This document shows, in pieces, positions 25,401-33,945 of a stretch of DNA of 60,115 nt. The stretch spans positions 1 to 60,115 of IMG/VR virus record IMGVR_UViG_3300048592_000600; one strand, 5' to 3'. How positions within the stretch are numbered: position 1 is the stretch's first letter; each line of letters starts with the position of its first letter. Both the position numbers and the translations under genes were made by a program. Under the pieces are notes generated by a model. It was not told the origin of the DNA, did no database searches, and was given only the letters and a program-made list of their open reading frames with translations. Source of the stretch: a virus.

Positions 25401-26068
25401 CTCAGCCGGCCAACGCCAGCACGCAACGGCTCATCGACAAAGCCGCCTTGGCCTACGGGCAAGTTAAGTCCTTCATCGACGGCCTTGAGCAGATCATCGC
25501 CAAACCGCTCGCCGGTGACTTTGCTGGTGACACTCTGGATCCACCCGGGTTTAGATTGCTGGGCCGCCGTGCGAATCTTGGCCAGATCATCCGTGCTGCC
25601 CATGGCAATGTCGCGCAAGGTCTTGGACGATCCGAGTTCGGCCGCGCCCTGCACGAGCTTCGAGCCAGCGCGTACGGTTTCTGGCAGCGTGCCGGCTGCC
25701 TTGGCAATCTTGCCGCCCTTGCCCAGCGCCGAGGCTCCCAGCGTGAGGTAGGTCAGCGGATCAAACAGGATTTCGGTGCCGATGCCCGCAATGTCATCGC
25801 CCCAGGAATCGGGGTTGTCATCGACGCCGGCGAGTTCCTTGCCCGATACCCGCTGCGATGGATCGAAGATTCCGCCGAAAGCTCTGCCGAAATTGCCCGA
25901 GGCGATGCCGCGGATGAACGACCCCGGCGTGTCGAGGATGTTCCCAAGCGTGCCGAGCGCACCCAGGCCAACGTCGCCAAGGTACGAGAGAATCCCCTGA
26001 TCTTCTTCATCCTCGGGGAGTTGGTAGTCCTGAAAGATTCGCGGCGCGTTGAGGTAGGGATTGACCAT
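22421..26068 (-). CDS. Very large internal-virion/ejection-type protein
   Basis: The 1215-residue protein is the last gene of the minus-strand virion block. It is mostly helical, with a Gly/Leu-rich amphipathic N-terminus (DVGLGALGTLGNILDTPG). A central conserved-looking region TTFFKTFALMRPAFHVRNLAGGQIQN at about 770-795 recurs in large internal proteins of podovirus-like phages. Its size, helical content and place after the tail genes suit a protein ejected with DNA or forming a trans-envelope conduit. No lytic transglycosylase motif is seen. The Lys/Arg-rich C-terminus fits DNA contact. Confidence 0.78.
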   Translation of the reverse strand: MVNPYLNAPRIFQDYQLPEDEEDQGILSYLGDVGLGALGTLGNILDTPGSFIRGIASGNFGRAFGGIFDPSQRVSGKELAGVDDNPDSWGDDIAGIGTEILFDPLTYLTLGASALGKGGKIAKAAGTLPETVRAGSKLVQGAAELGSSKTLRDIAMGSTDDLAKIRTAAQQSKPGWIQSVTSKVTGERFGDDLLKAVDEGLNLPVGQGGFVDEPLRAGVGRLSWGERGINLGGVEAAKSLDNFADTFRYGNWLGWVPESWGQTKPQDYGNANILKTELDGAPDISQLGSPAVVPPATVTPPPTDAVYNPTSWRWDVNPVRDYLAPAFQKSSRGFRDAVGQITSQNATAKELEYQAATRGPLGDLIREWEAMPTEVQTSIPLQDLLSDFVEKGGTNAGPQLPLIAPGAGGNILEIPMDFAQRYADLMGPYSELIEKDAGTALRTLKGDELGYMARQAQNLGESADEYTNRMNRYGAIGSGNASQNAREEILRGALTTDLSRMTLDPNLVSKDLTQIYPPDPAAYQKYLQDFKGAGTADSAQTFALKQARQQAADFLLDNYDYQGFDRQQYDALVQLAQNPATADAVKDSLAKMEQARSNAGRLVDWLQTDVGDKYLQRFQETGEPLGFFTNNPMEMLGQRLSRAGKSAANAKAKIEALPQHLIKGQPGTNSDLMSLADAAEALGMATGNKPTEGFLKNIGELVGDVGDAKNWSVPRDVVENLARLTETIKTPQEISAFWNAIDKSTTFFKTFALMRPAFHVRNLAGGQIQNAQNGLFSVFGLKGSRELMNGDTIAGLAKRMGFQGTDEEATKFVADLAFQHDVIPRYAGQAADLIGVQNNQVLGAIPGSVPANASFDPRVAIKSLYARGKEAWKNRKGGTMNPLNSRGLRGEESKFFLSQANEQASHIVEGMNRLTAWIEGLSKGIDPATLAQQIKDMHVDYGNLSQFERSVMRRAMPFWSFSRGMVPYTVKQLAQNPGGPLGKTLRTITELQGEGQILPEHIAQTAAIPYGTNDQGDPRYITGLGLMPEDSMTLLGSLAGSLVGRPGLGAEFTGMLNPLIKAPLETATGRSLFQDRELRDMDPVIGRIKSNIFGGEPWQTQRLDTLAMNIAPTPLTTIKQLTDTRKGIGAKALNTLTGVKVTDVPAKTQEAMARGYLQDLLRETGGQAYEKVFISKEELAKLPPEKQQRAMQIQALLKELSERAKKRAKAAQPKA

Positions 26069-26202
26069 GTTTAAGAATCCAAGAAGTGCGGGAAAACGGC
26101 AATTTCCTGAATCTTTATCGTCGCAGGCTATTTGCTTTTTTGCATTTTCGATTCGCAGCGATTACGATGCTGGCGTCCGAAGAAAACCCGAGAGGGCGCG
26201 CA

Positions 26203-26307
26203 ATGAAGAAGAATTACGAAAAAGAGCAGCGCGATCGCGAGCAAGTGTGGGCGGCAATCTTGTGGATTGCGGCGATACTTCTGGTTGCTTCGCAGCTTTC
26301 TAGATAG
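26203..26307 (+). CDS. Tiny membrane protein, plus-strand island
   Basis: The 34-residue ORF starts at ATG 26203 behind GAGAGG. A charged start (KKNYEKEQRDREQ) is followed by a membrane segment (VWAAILWIAAILLVASQL). It lies on the opposite strand in the 460-base gap between two large minus-strand virion genes. An in-frame upstream ATG at 26167 would add 12 residues. Confidence 0.55.
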   Translation: MKKNYEKEQRDREQVWAAILWIAAILLVASQLSR

Positions 26308-26317
26308 GCAAAAACTG

Positions 26318-26563
26318 ATGGACGAGAACAAGTCGGTTGTCACATTTCTTTCAGATGCAGCACCGTATCTGTTCACGGTGTTTGCTTGCGTTCTAACGGG
26401 CGTCATCATAACGCTGAGCAATCAGCAAGACCCAATGCGGCAACTGGAAGAATCCACCTTGCCGGCACGGGTCCGCGAGCTAGAGAAACGCATCAAGGAG
26501 CTACAAAGCCAAGGCCGTACGTCCGTTGTCACCAACCGTCGGTTGTCGGTGCCGGGCGTGTGA
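26318..26563 (+). CDS. Small membrane-anchored coiled-coil protein, plus-strand island
   Basis: The 81-residue protein has one membrane segment (YLFTVFACVLTGVIITL, about 17-33) followed by a coiled coil (LPARVRELEKRIKELQSQ). It starts 10 bases after the tiny membrane protein, so the two look like one small operon. Its end overlaps the end of the minus-strand gene at 26529 by 35 bases, tail to tail. The layout is Rz-like, but the function is unknown. Confidence 0.6.
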   Translation: MDENKSVVTFLSDAAPYLFTVFACVLTGVIITLSNQQDPMRQLEESTLPARVRELEKRIKELQSQGRTSVVTNRRLSVPGV

Positions 26564-28349
26564 ATGTTCGTTTCTTGGCATACCACTCTCCAACTTTGGC
26601 GGCGTCAATGGCTGGATACCTTGCCCGCAGCACAGCGGCTAATTTGCTTGCGTTATTCATAAACGCACCTTGGCCGCCGACATTCGCGCCATCCGTCAAA
26701 CGCCCGCCTTCGATGCTTTGCAATGCTGGCAGCACTTCGTTCAATACGAACTTGTCATCAAATTCGCCAGTCTGATTGAATTCATCAACTGACAGAAGCC
26801 CTTGCTGCGGGTCCCATGGAACAAGCGAAGATTCGCGTTCGGCTTGCTTTGTTTTGGTTGCTTCATCGATCATGCCCGTTGGTGTGGTTTTGTTTTTATC
26901 CTCAATTCTCTGTGCGGACTCCTTTTCGAGAACACCAATCTTACGATTTTCAATCGCGCCTTGCTGGGTAATTTCGGTTTCCTTTAGTTTGTTGCTGGCT
27001 GCGGCCTGCGCAGCCTGCGCTTCTAATTGCTTTACAAGCAAAGCAGTCCGGTTCGCGTCGGCGGCAGCATTGTTACGCAATTGCTCCAACTGCAATGCAA
27101 GCTGGTTGTTGCCTTGCTGTCGTGCAAGTTCCGCCTGAGTCGCAAACTCCTTGGCGCGGAATTCCGCAGCCTTCATCAGCCCATCGGCGCGGACATGCTC
27201 TTGCAGCAATTCCGGCCCCATCATAACACCAGCGAGCAACGAGTTCGTGGCAATCGGGTTGCCGACATTCTCGCGCGCAGTGGCCAGAGCCATGTTCGGG
27301 TCCATGCCGTTGCGAGCCAGCGCGCGAGCCTGAGCCAAGCCGGTGTTCGCACCGTTGTTCTTGTTTGGATCAAAGCCGCGTGCCGCCTGCCGTTCGCGCT
27401 GGGCTTGCATCGCAGCTTCGTAGCGGCCCATCGCCTCGGGGCTGTTCGGACCATTAACCGGCGTGAGGCCGGGCGACCACTTTGGTTCGTTCGGATCGCG
27501 CGGCAGCGCTTTGTCATTCTTTGCCCACATGACACGCCCCATGTGATCTTTGACTTGATTCGATTCGCCAGGAGCAAGGGCATCAATCAGCGTGAGCGGT
27601 TTCGCTGCGGGCATGACTTGCTCGACGGCACCACCGCCAGGACCGCGACCGCTCTGCTTGAATCCCCCGCCGAACTGGGCGAGGAATTCGTCGTTGCTCG
27701 TCGATGGCTTGTTGCCCGAGTAGAACGTCGTTTGATTGCCCTGAGCTTGCCACCACGGCATACCCCCGGCGATTTGCTGCTGAGCGGTCATCTCTTGCCG
27801 CGCGGCTTCGCTGGCTGCGCCGGATTCGGCCATGCCCATGCCGGGTTGGATTGCGGCCGATGCTGCGCGGCCACGGTCGGCCATCTGTCCTCGCATGGTT
27901 TCGAGGTTGGCGTTCTTCTCGGCATCGAGGCCAGCAATGATGCGAGCGGCGTTGCCCGGGATCGGAGCCCGCGACGGATCGCCTTGCTGCATCGCTTGCC
28001 GCGCTGCCCACATCGGCATGTCGGGCATTGCCGGTTCGGTCGGACCATCGCCGGCTGGCAGAACATCGAGCAGCGACGGCGCACGAGCACCCGCGGCCCG
28101 AGCAACAAGCGGAGAATCGTCGGCACGCGACGGCGAACCCATGCTGCCCATGGATGGAGCGGTGGCCTCGAATGGCCGATCTTGCGGTTGGGGCGTGACG
28201 CTTCTGGGCTTGAGTTCAAGGTCCGCGGCGTCATACCCCTGGCCGCCCCAGCGTCGTGGGTCCGAAAACATAAACGATTCGGTATCATCCTCGGGCGAGA
28301 GTTCGCTGAGCAAAGAACGCCGGCGCATTGGCAATAATTCGTATGGCAT
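26529..28349 (-). CDS. Internal-virion-type protein, helical and Ala/Gln-rich
   Basis: The 606-residue protein has a disordered Pro/Gly/Met-rich first half. A long helical segment follows (RAKEFATQAELARQQG, QLALQLEQLRNNAAADANR, QLEAQAAQAAASNKLKE) and then a compact C-terminal domain. It lies between small Gln/Asn-rich proteins and the 1215-residue protein in the virion block. This composition is typical of ejection or core proteins of podovirus-like phages. Confidence 0.72.
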   Translation of the reverse strand: MPYELLPMRRRSLLSELSPEDDTESFMFSDPRRWGGQGYDAADLELKPRSVTPQPQDRPFEATAPSMGSMGSPSRADDSPLVARAAGARAPSLLDVLPAGDGPTEPAMPDMPMWAARQAMQQGDPSRAPIPGNAARIIAGLDAEKNANLETMRGQMADRGRAASAAIQPGMGMAESGAASEAARQEMTAQQQIAGGMPWWQAQGNQTTFYSGNKPSTSNDEFLAQFGGGFKQSGRGPGGGAVEQVMPAAKPLTLIDALAPGESNQVKDHMGRVMWAKNDKALPRDPNEPKWSPGLTPVNGPNSPEAMGRYEAAMQAQRERQAARGFDPNKNNGANTGLAQARALARNGMDPNMALATARENVGNPIATNSLLAGVMMGPELLQEHVRADGLMKAAEFRAKEFATQAELARQQGNNQLALQLEQLRNNAAADANRTALLVKQLEAQAAQAAASNKLKETEITQQGAIENRKIGVLEKESAQRIEDKNKTTPTGMIDEATKTKQAERESSLVPWDPQQGLLSVDEFNQTGEFDDKFVLNEVLPALQSIEGGRLTDGANVGGQGAFMNNASKLAAVLRARYPAIDAAKVGEWYAKKRTFTRPAPTTDGW

Positions 28350-28353
28350 GAGA

Positions 28354-28956
28354 CTAAATTCCCAGGAGTGCCGAAAGGAGTGTCATGGCTTGCTGGTTGT
28401 ACCCAAGCTGCCGTTGTTGATTGTTGGTGTCGATGCCGCTGCCGATGGCTCCCCATCCCAGGGCTTCATTCTCGCGAGCAGCCTGCCCTTGCAGCATTTG
28501 CTGCGCATTGGCCGCCGCATCAGAGAACGGAATCTCCGCTTGTGCCTGAGCAGCCTGTGCCCGCGCCTGCATCTGTGCGGGCATGATGTTGCGAGCCGTG
28601 GCCGCGCCGCGCGAAACGCCAGGACGATCAAGCTCTTTGGCCAGCGAATAGGCGTTGCCTTGGCTGTACGCGTTGGCAACTCCCTGATTCTTGGCGTAGG
28701 CCGTCTGCTGCGAATTGTAGATCGGCTGCGGGTTGATCGAGGTTGTGGCGTTGATCTGCTGCGATGGCTGTTGCTTGCCGACCATCGAGGACCAATCGAA
28801 CGAATAGTCCGGTGTTTGGTACTGCTGCGGCTGCGCGTACTTTTGCTGATACGCCATGGGGTTGAACGACGACGGAGCGGCCATGACTTGACCGTTCCGG
28901 CTCGACCACGACGAATAGCCGGGGACCATGCCAGATCCCCAAGGTCCGTTGTTCAT
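28354..28956 (-). CDS. Gln/Asn/Ala-rich virion protein, paralog of the next upstream gene
   Basis: The 200-residue protein begins MNNGPWGSG and ends NQQAMTLLSALLGI. It shares start, PSSFNPMAYQQKYAQ block and end with the gene just upstream (PSSFRPMTYQQAYGQ; NNQVMTLLRALGGF), so the two are tandem duplicates. Composition (Gln, Asn, Ala, Ser) suggests a flexible minor virion or ejected protein. Confidence 0.72.
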   Translation of the reverse strand: MNNGPWGSGMVPGYSSWSSRNGQVMAAPSSFNPMAYQQKYAQPQQYQTPDYSFDWSSMVGKQQPSQQINATTSINPQPIYNSQQTAYAKNQGVANAYSQGNAYSLAKELDRPGVSRGAATARNIMPAQMQARAQAAQAQAEIPFSDAAANAQQMLQGQAARENEALGWGAIGSGIDTNNQQRQLGYNQQAMTLLSALLGI

Positions 28957-29501
28957 TAGAAACCACCTAGTGCTCGTAGGAGCGTCATGACTTGATTGTT
29001 ACGCTGCAATTGGAGTGCGTCGTTGCTTGCCGAGTTCTGCATCGCCTGTTGGCCCCAGCGCATGCCAGCGCCCGCGCGAGCGGTTTCTGACGCGAGTTGG
29101 TGCTGCGTGTTGGCTTGCGACATCGATCGATCGGTGCCGAGGCGTGCTTGGCTCGAGTATTGGCCGTAGAGAGCATTGGCCGTGGGGTTGTTTGTCTTGG
29201 GCTTCATCGCGCCGTAGCGACCGAGGGCACCCGCGACTTGACCTTGATTGTAGATCGGGCCTGCCGTGATCCCGGTCGTGACGTTGGCTGTTGGTGCTTG
29301 CCCGCCCTGGCCAAACATCGAACCCCAGTCGATCGCATCGTTGTTCTGCGCGGATGGTTGCTGATTCTGCCCGTAGGCTTGTTGGTAAGTCATCGGCCGG
29401 AATGACGATGGGCCGAACATGACCTGACCGCCAGCGATGCCGCTGGGGTTCCATTGAGAGTAACCGTGATTGCCGTTGCCCCAGGGGCCGTTGGTGATCA
29501 T
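28956..29501 (-). CDS. Gln/Asn/Gly-rich virion protein (tandem paralog)
   Basis: The 181-residue protein begins MITNGPWGNG and shares its N-terminal, middle (QQAYGQNQQ) and C-terminal blocks with the following gene, which it overlaps by one base. GGAAA precedes the ATG. Likely a small internal or minor virion protein. Confidence 0.72.
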   Translation of the reverse strand: MITNGPWGNGNHGYSQWNPSGIAGGQVMFGPSSFRPMTYQQAYGQNQQPSAQNNDAIDWGSMFGQGGQAPTANVTTGITAGPIYNQGQVAGALGRYGAMKPKTNNPTANALYGQYSSQARLGTDRSMSQANTQHQLASETARAGAGMRWGQQAMQNSASNDALQLQRNNQVMTLLRALGGF

Positions 29502-29509
29502 GAGATTTC

Positions 29510-29992
29510 CTAGTAGCGGCGTAATGGTTGGCGGCCAAGTGACGGGACATTGGCAGGGCGAGTGCCGGCGTAGTTCGGGTTGACGCCGGGATACATGTCA
29601 CCGGCAGGATCGGGCTTTCCGTTGGGGAGCATCTTCTGGCCTTGGCCGTAGCTCACGCCCGCGCCGTAGTTGGTCGTGATGCCTTTGAGTCCGCCCCCGC
29701 TGCCGCCGCCGAACAGCGCAGCGAGCAAAGGCGCGACCGCTTTGAGCCGTTGATTGGCTCCTTGCTGACGCGCCATCTCGACGTTGTACGGCACTTGGTT
29801 GGCCATGTTCGCGCTGCTAAACGCATTGGCTTGAGCGAAGGCGTTGCCGATGTTGCTGCCCAGATTGTTCATGGTGCCCATCGCCGAGCCAATCAGGCCC
29901 GCGCCGAAGCTGGGCTGATTGCTGCGCATCATGTTGTTCATGCCCTGGTTGTAGCGAGACAGGGCATCGAAATAATCGTAGGGATTTGCCAT
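29510..29992 (-). CDS. Small Asn/Gly/Met-rich virion protein
   Basis: The 160-residue protein (ALSRYNQGMNNMMRSNQ, GLIGSAMGTMNNLGSNIGNA) has glycine-zipper-like hydrophobic repeats and a helical segment RLKAVAPLLAALFGG. That segment resembles the end of the two downstream paralogs. Glycine-zipper segments can insert in membranes, so an ejection-pore role is possible. Position supports virion membership. Confidence 0.68.
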   Translation of the reverse strand: MANPYDYFDALSRYNQGMNNMMRSNQPSFGAGLIGSAMGTMNNLGSNIGNAFAQANAFSSANMANQVPYNVEMARQQGANQRLKAVAPLLAALFGGGSGGGLKGITTNYGAGVSYGQGQKMLPNGKPDPAGDMYPGVNPNYAGTRPANVPSLGRQPLRRY

Positions 29993-30076
29993 AAATTCGC
30001 TCGCTGAAAGAAGTGTGGACTACCCATTTATTTGAACGCAAGCCCACGGGATTTCGCAAAGACGATTCGCAAGCGG

Positions 30077-31327
30077 CTATGCCGAATTATCCAGGCGTTC
30101 GATCCAGATCAGGCCAAACCATTCGGGTTCGATCGTGGCTTCATCGCCAGTAAATGTGCCGGAACCGCTGCCGCCGCTTAACGAGCCGCTGGCGGTATGG
30201 CTGTGATTCCAGTCCGAAAGGTCGAACTCTGCGTCGGTGCTAAAGGACGATGCGCCAGCAAACGTAGCAGTGATCGGATTCCCCAACGAGTCAACGTGCG
30301 AGAGGATATTGTCACCAGGGGTGTACACTAATGCCCCTGATGTGTCGAACGTGCCTTGGTTCGCCAGATCAGTTACAACTCGCAGCGTTCCACTAGTGTC
30401 ATCCGTTAATGCGCTGCCAAGCGTGTAGTTGTGGTAGTGGTCTGCATGGTCGTCAATGTCGATGTTATCCGATACGAGCGTGGACATATCCAAATCCACA
30501 CTCACGGTTGCCGTGCCACTGTAACTATGGCTATCAACCGTGACACTCACCGTTCCCGTTACGCTGCTAATAGAAACGCTCCCCTCGGGCGTGTAGCTAT
30601 TGCTACCGCCCGTGGTGCCAGGCGTTTCGTGATACTTGAATAACCGCGTGCCGGGATTTAATCCAGAGCCGCCGTTGCCCGAGGAGTTACCCGTTCCGTT
30701 GAACAGCCCCCAGCCAGAGGGAATCGACCCAGCCGACAACGCCCATGCCTTGACCGTGCCGATCTTGTCGTCGAGGTAATCGCCCGTACAAACGCGCGTG
30801 CCGTTGCGCGTCAGGCCAAACGGCAACACGGCGTTGGCAATGACGTTGGGATCACCGGGCTTGGTGCGAGGCAGATAGACGTTGAACGCCGCGCCTGCCG
30901 CGTTTGCCCCGGTATCGTCGTCGCACTCTTGGCAGGTCACATAGGGACGCCCGGCACCTTTGCTCCAGTTGGCCGTAGCCTTGGCAAAGCGAACCGCGCC
31001 ATTCACCGGCTGATTGAATATCACCGGCCCGCCAAACCACATCGGGCCATGAACGGCACCGGCAAACCCGCCGAGAATCTTGTCATCGACTTGCCGGCCC
31101 GCTGAGATGAGAGTCAATGATGCCGCGGGATAGCCTTCTGCGGGAACGCCCGTGTCGCCGATGGTGTATTCGGCATCAGGCGTGTTGACGTTGATCGTTG
31201 TCGCCCCACGGTGTTCGAGGGCTTGCGAGCAATTGCCCAGCATGGCCAGCATGATTTCCGTGACGCGCGGATTCATGCCGGCATCATTGAGTTGCGCAGC
31301 AAATTGCGAGGCTTGCAGGGTGAACAT
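30077..31327 (-). CDS. Collar-domain tail fibre/needle-like protein
   Basis: The 416-residue protein has a phage tail collar motif (AWALSAGSIPSGWGLFNGTG at 194-213) and then Ser/Thr/Gly-rich repeats. Histidine clusters follow (DDHADHYHNY at about 292-301 and DWNHSHTASG near 375). HxH clusters often bind metal in trimeric fibre tips. N-terminal residues 1-190 include two Cys pairs (CQEC). It directly follows the large tail protein with a one-base overlap. Confidence 0.82.
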   Translation of the reverse strand: MFTLQASQFAAQLNDAGMNPRVTEIMLAMLGNCSQALEHRGATTINVNTPDAEYTIGDTGVPAEGYPAASLTLISAGRQVDDKILGGFAGAVHGPMWFGGPVIFNQPVNGAVRFAKATANWSKGAGRPYVTCQECDDDTGANAAGAAFNVYLPRTKPGDPNVIANAVLPFGLTRNGTRVCTGDYLDDKIGTVKAWALSAGSIPSGWGLFNGTGNSSGNGGSGLNPGTRLFKYHETPGTTGGSNSYTPEGSVSISSVTGTVSVTVDSHSYSGTATVSVDLDMSTLVSDNIDIDDHADHYHNYTLGSALTDDTSGTLRVVTDLANQGTFDTSGALVYTPGDNILSHVDSLGNPITATFAGASSFSTDAEFDLSDWNHSHTASGSLSGGSGSGTFTGDEATIEPEWFGLIWIERLDNSA

Positions 31328-33945
31328 TATTCGACGGAATTGAGGATCAGGTCGTGAATGACAATCGGCTGCGCCAACTGAAACCCGCGGAATTCAAACG
31401 TGCAGAACCGATCGCCGAGCATGGGCGCAACGCGATGGCCGCCAAACCGCCACGCCACAAATCCCGCCTGATTGGCCTGGGTGTACCGATCCCGTCGCAT
31501 GTCCACGACCGTATCGGCCGAACCAAGCTCCGTGCGCAAGTAATCGCCCCGTGATTCCGAGACGTAATCGCATGTGACAGGCGACGTGTCTTGATCGAGA
31601 TACCGGCGAATGTCGAACGTCGAATCGTTGCTCGTTGGCGTGAAGATCACGCGCATCGCCTGCAGGGTGGCGTAGTTCGCATCCTGACCACGCCCGCCCA
31701 GCGTCATGATGCCCGTCTTGAATTGCCACGGTACGGCGCCGACCGCGTAAACACTTGTGGTGTCAGGATCGGTTGTCCAAGCGGTGCCGACCGTGAGTTC
31801 CGTGGTTGATCGCGCGGTTATGGTCCGCGTTTGCCCTTTGCCGGTTCCCGAGATGATGGATACCGGAGCATCGAGTAGAGCGTCGGTAAATGTGGCGGTA
31901 GAGTCCGAGAGCGTCGTTGACGTGGCGGATGTGACGGTTCCCGTGACCAGCGTGCCATCGTTGGTATTCCCTTCTTGATCGACAAGGATGCGACGATTCA
32001 AACCACCATAGTACGTTCGTTGCTGATACTGCCCGCGCGGCGCGTGCATGACACCATGCCCCACGCCGGGATCATAGTACCCGCTGACCCACAACTGTTT
32101 GTTGGGCCAATACTCAAACCAGCGAGTCGGCAATGCCAGGGCCGAGGATTCGGTCGCCAGCGTCAAGTGAAACCGCACATAGCCGAGCGTCTGATTGGCC
32201 ACGGCAAAGTCGAGCCGCCCCTTGCCGGTCCAAGTGCTGCTCCGCACAAAGTCATTGATCGCTTGATCGATCGGCTGCGCGCCGTCGCCTTGCAGCATGT
32301 AGATGCCGTGCGCGTCGCGGATGTAAAGCGCGCTGCCGTATCGTACCCAGGAGCGGTTGTTGATCATGCCGCGATTGGCGATGAGCGATGGCTGGGCATC
32401 GATGTCCGGTTGCCGAAAGAACCGCAGCGCGAACAAGTGATGATTCTGGCCAACGATCAAGGCTGTCTGATTCGGAGCCAAGCCCGTGATTTCGTCGGGT
32501 TGTTCGTGGCTCTCCTGCAGGATGATTTCGTTGTAGAGCGGCACCGCCTCGGGCGAATCGACTTCACTGAACCGCACCTTGTTGCGATTGTCGTACGGCG
32601 GACTGATCGCGTAGGCGAGCCCAGACGACGTATTCGCGGCCGGCAGATCGATTGTGACCTGCGTGGTCGAAGTGAAGCCCGTGATCGTGTAGCCCACATT
32701 TTCGCCGGCGATGTAGATACGCCGGCCAACCATCGTCGAAAGCCAGGACGTTCCCGTGCCGGTGATCGTCGTGGATCCGGCCGTCGTCGCCACGGTTCCC
32801 TCGGTGTAATGCACCATGCCCGCGAAGAACAGCCGGTCTTGCAGGAACGCCACATAGGGCATATCGCTTGGCGGCGGTACAAAGCGGTTCGCAATGTCCT
32901 TGCGCCCGTCCGGTGTGATGAAGCTCATGTCCTGCAACTCTTGCAAGTCATCGTCGCTGATGCCGTCATTGACGCAACCTGTCAGCGTCCAAGTGCCCGA
33001 GGCGTTGCTGCTGTAGTTGACGTCGGTTGTCACCGTCGTGGCCGTGACAGCCGTTACCGTGTGGGCACCGGCGTAAGTCCCCGAGGGAACGCTGAACGTG
33101 GCGTTGACCGCAAGCCCGTGTCCGGTGGGCATGGTCATTTGCACTTTGCCGCCACTGTCCGCTGCTGCCGAGAACGTGCCCGAGCGCGCGAGGTATGTCT
33201 GGGCTGCGCCGCCTGGGCCGGTGAATTCGAGGCGATAGTACACGCGTTCATCGCCGGCCGCCGTGCGCCAAAACTCGACCTTGCGCACGCGAGCGATTGC
33301 CGCGCTGACATCGATCGCCCAGGTAAACTCGTCGTTCGCCGCGGCCGTCGCGGTCTGCACTGGCGAAAAGCTCGAGGGAATCCCGCTGCCGGTGCCCGTA
33401 TTGAATTCGTCGTACTCGACATCATCATCGAGGTAGCGGAACGCGAGCAGGTAATCGCCGGCCGTGAGACTTCCACCCGTGGGCGTGGTGATCGTTGGCG
33501 CAGCGGCAGGGGCCGGAATCCCGAGCGGTTCCAGCGCGGCCGTCATGCCATCCCAGCGGAACGGAGCGTTCAATCCGTTGACGCCGATCAGCACGCCGGT
33601 GCGCGTCTGGGCAAAGCAGATCGGTTGGAATGTCGAGTAGCCGGTGCCAAGCGTGGTTGGGCTGCCGGTGCTGCCGACCTTGATTGCTTCGACGTTGCCG
33701 AGCGCGTCCTGCCACACAAACCAGTCCGCATCAGGCCGGTTGAACTTGTAGAGCGAGATGATATTGCGGGTGCTCGATCGCGTGACGCCGTAATCCGTGA
33801 GTCCGTTGCGGACTTGCAGTTCTCCCGCGCGGCGAACCTGCATGTTCTCTTGAACCTGCATCGCACCGGGGGGTAAATCAAAAGGATCGGCATTGCTGAC
33901 GATCCCTTGAAACTGCGTAATCGGTAGTGTGAATTGGGCATCCAT
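31327..33945 (-). CDS. Large tail nozzle/tube protein (gp12-like)
   Basis: The 872-residue beta-rich protein begins with ITQFQGIVSNADPFDLPPGA and VRRAGELQVRNGL. This N-terminal pattern is typical of large podovirus tail proteins that sit under the adaptor. Many Thr/Gly-rich beta repeats follow (DYLLAFRYLDDDVEYDEFNT and others). It is coupled to the 385-residue adaptor-like gene by overlap. The role by position is the tail nozzle. Confidence 0.8.
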   Translation of the reverse strand: MDAQFTLPITQFQGIVSNADPFDLPPGAMQVQENMQVRRAGELQVRNGLTDYGVTRSSTRNIISLYKFNRPDADWFVWQDALGNVEAIKVGSTGSPTTLGTGYSTFQPICFAQTRTGVLIGVNGLNAPFRWDGMTAALEPLGIPAPAAAPTITTPTGGSLTAGDYLLAFRYLDDDVEYDEFNTGTGSGIPSSFSPVQTATAAANDEFTWAIDVSAAIARVRKVEFWRTAAGDERVYYRLEFTGPGGAAQTYLARSGTFSAAADSGGKVQMTMPTGHGLAVNATFSVPSGTYAGAHTVTAVTATTVTTDVNYSSNASGTWTLTGCVNDGISDDDLQELQDMSFITPDGRKDIANRFVPPPSDMPYVAFLQDRLFFAGMVHYTEGTVATTAGSTTITGTGTSWLSTMVGRRIYIAGENVGYTITGFTSTTQVTIDLPAANTSSGLAYAISPPYDNRNKVRFSEVDSPEAVPLYNEIILQESHEQPDEITGLAPNQTALIVGQNHHLFALRFFRQPDIDAQPSLIANRGMINNRSWVRYGSALYIRDAHGIYMLQGDGAQPIDQAINDFVRSSTWTGKGRLDFAVANQTLGYVRFHLTLATESSALALPTRWFEYWPNKQLWVSGYYDPGVGHGVMHAPRGQYQQRTYYGGLNRRILVDQEGNTNDGTLVTGTVTSATSTTLSDSTATFTDALLDAPVSIISGTGKGQTRTITARSTTELTVGTAWTTDPDTTSVYAVGAVPWQFKTGIMTLGGRGQDANYATLQAMRVIFTPTSNDSTFDIRRYLDQDTSPVTCDYVSESRGDYLRTELGSADTVVDMRRDRYTQANQAGFVAWRFGGHRVAPMLGDRFCTFEFRGFQLAQPIVIHDLILNSVE

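Noticed and set aside
27027-28337. Plus-strand frame of 436 codons
   Set aside because: Antisense shadow of the 606-residue virion protein, with Arg/His-rich composition.
31975-33876. Plus-strand frame of 633 codons
   Set aside because: It is the antisense shadow of the 872-residue tail protein. It is Arg/His/Gly/Ala-rich with no domain.
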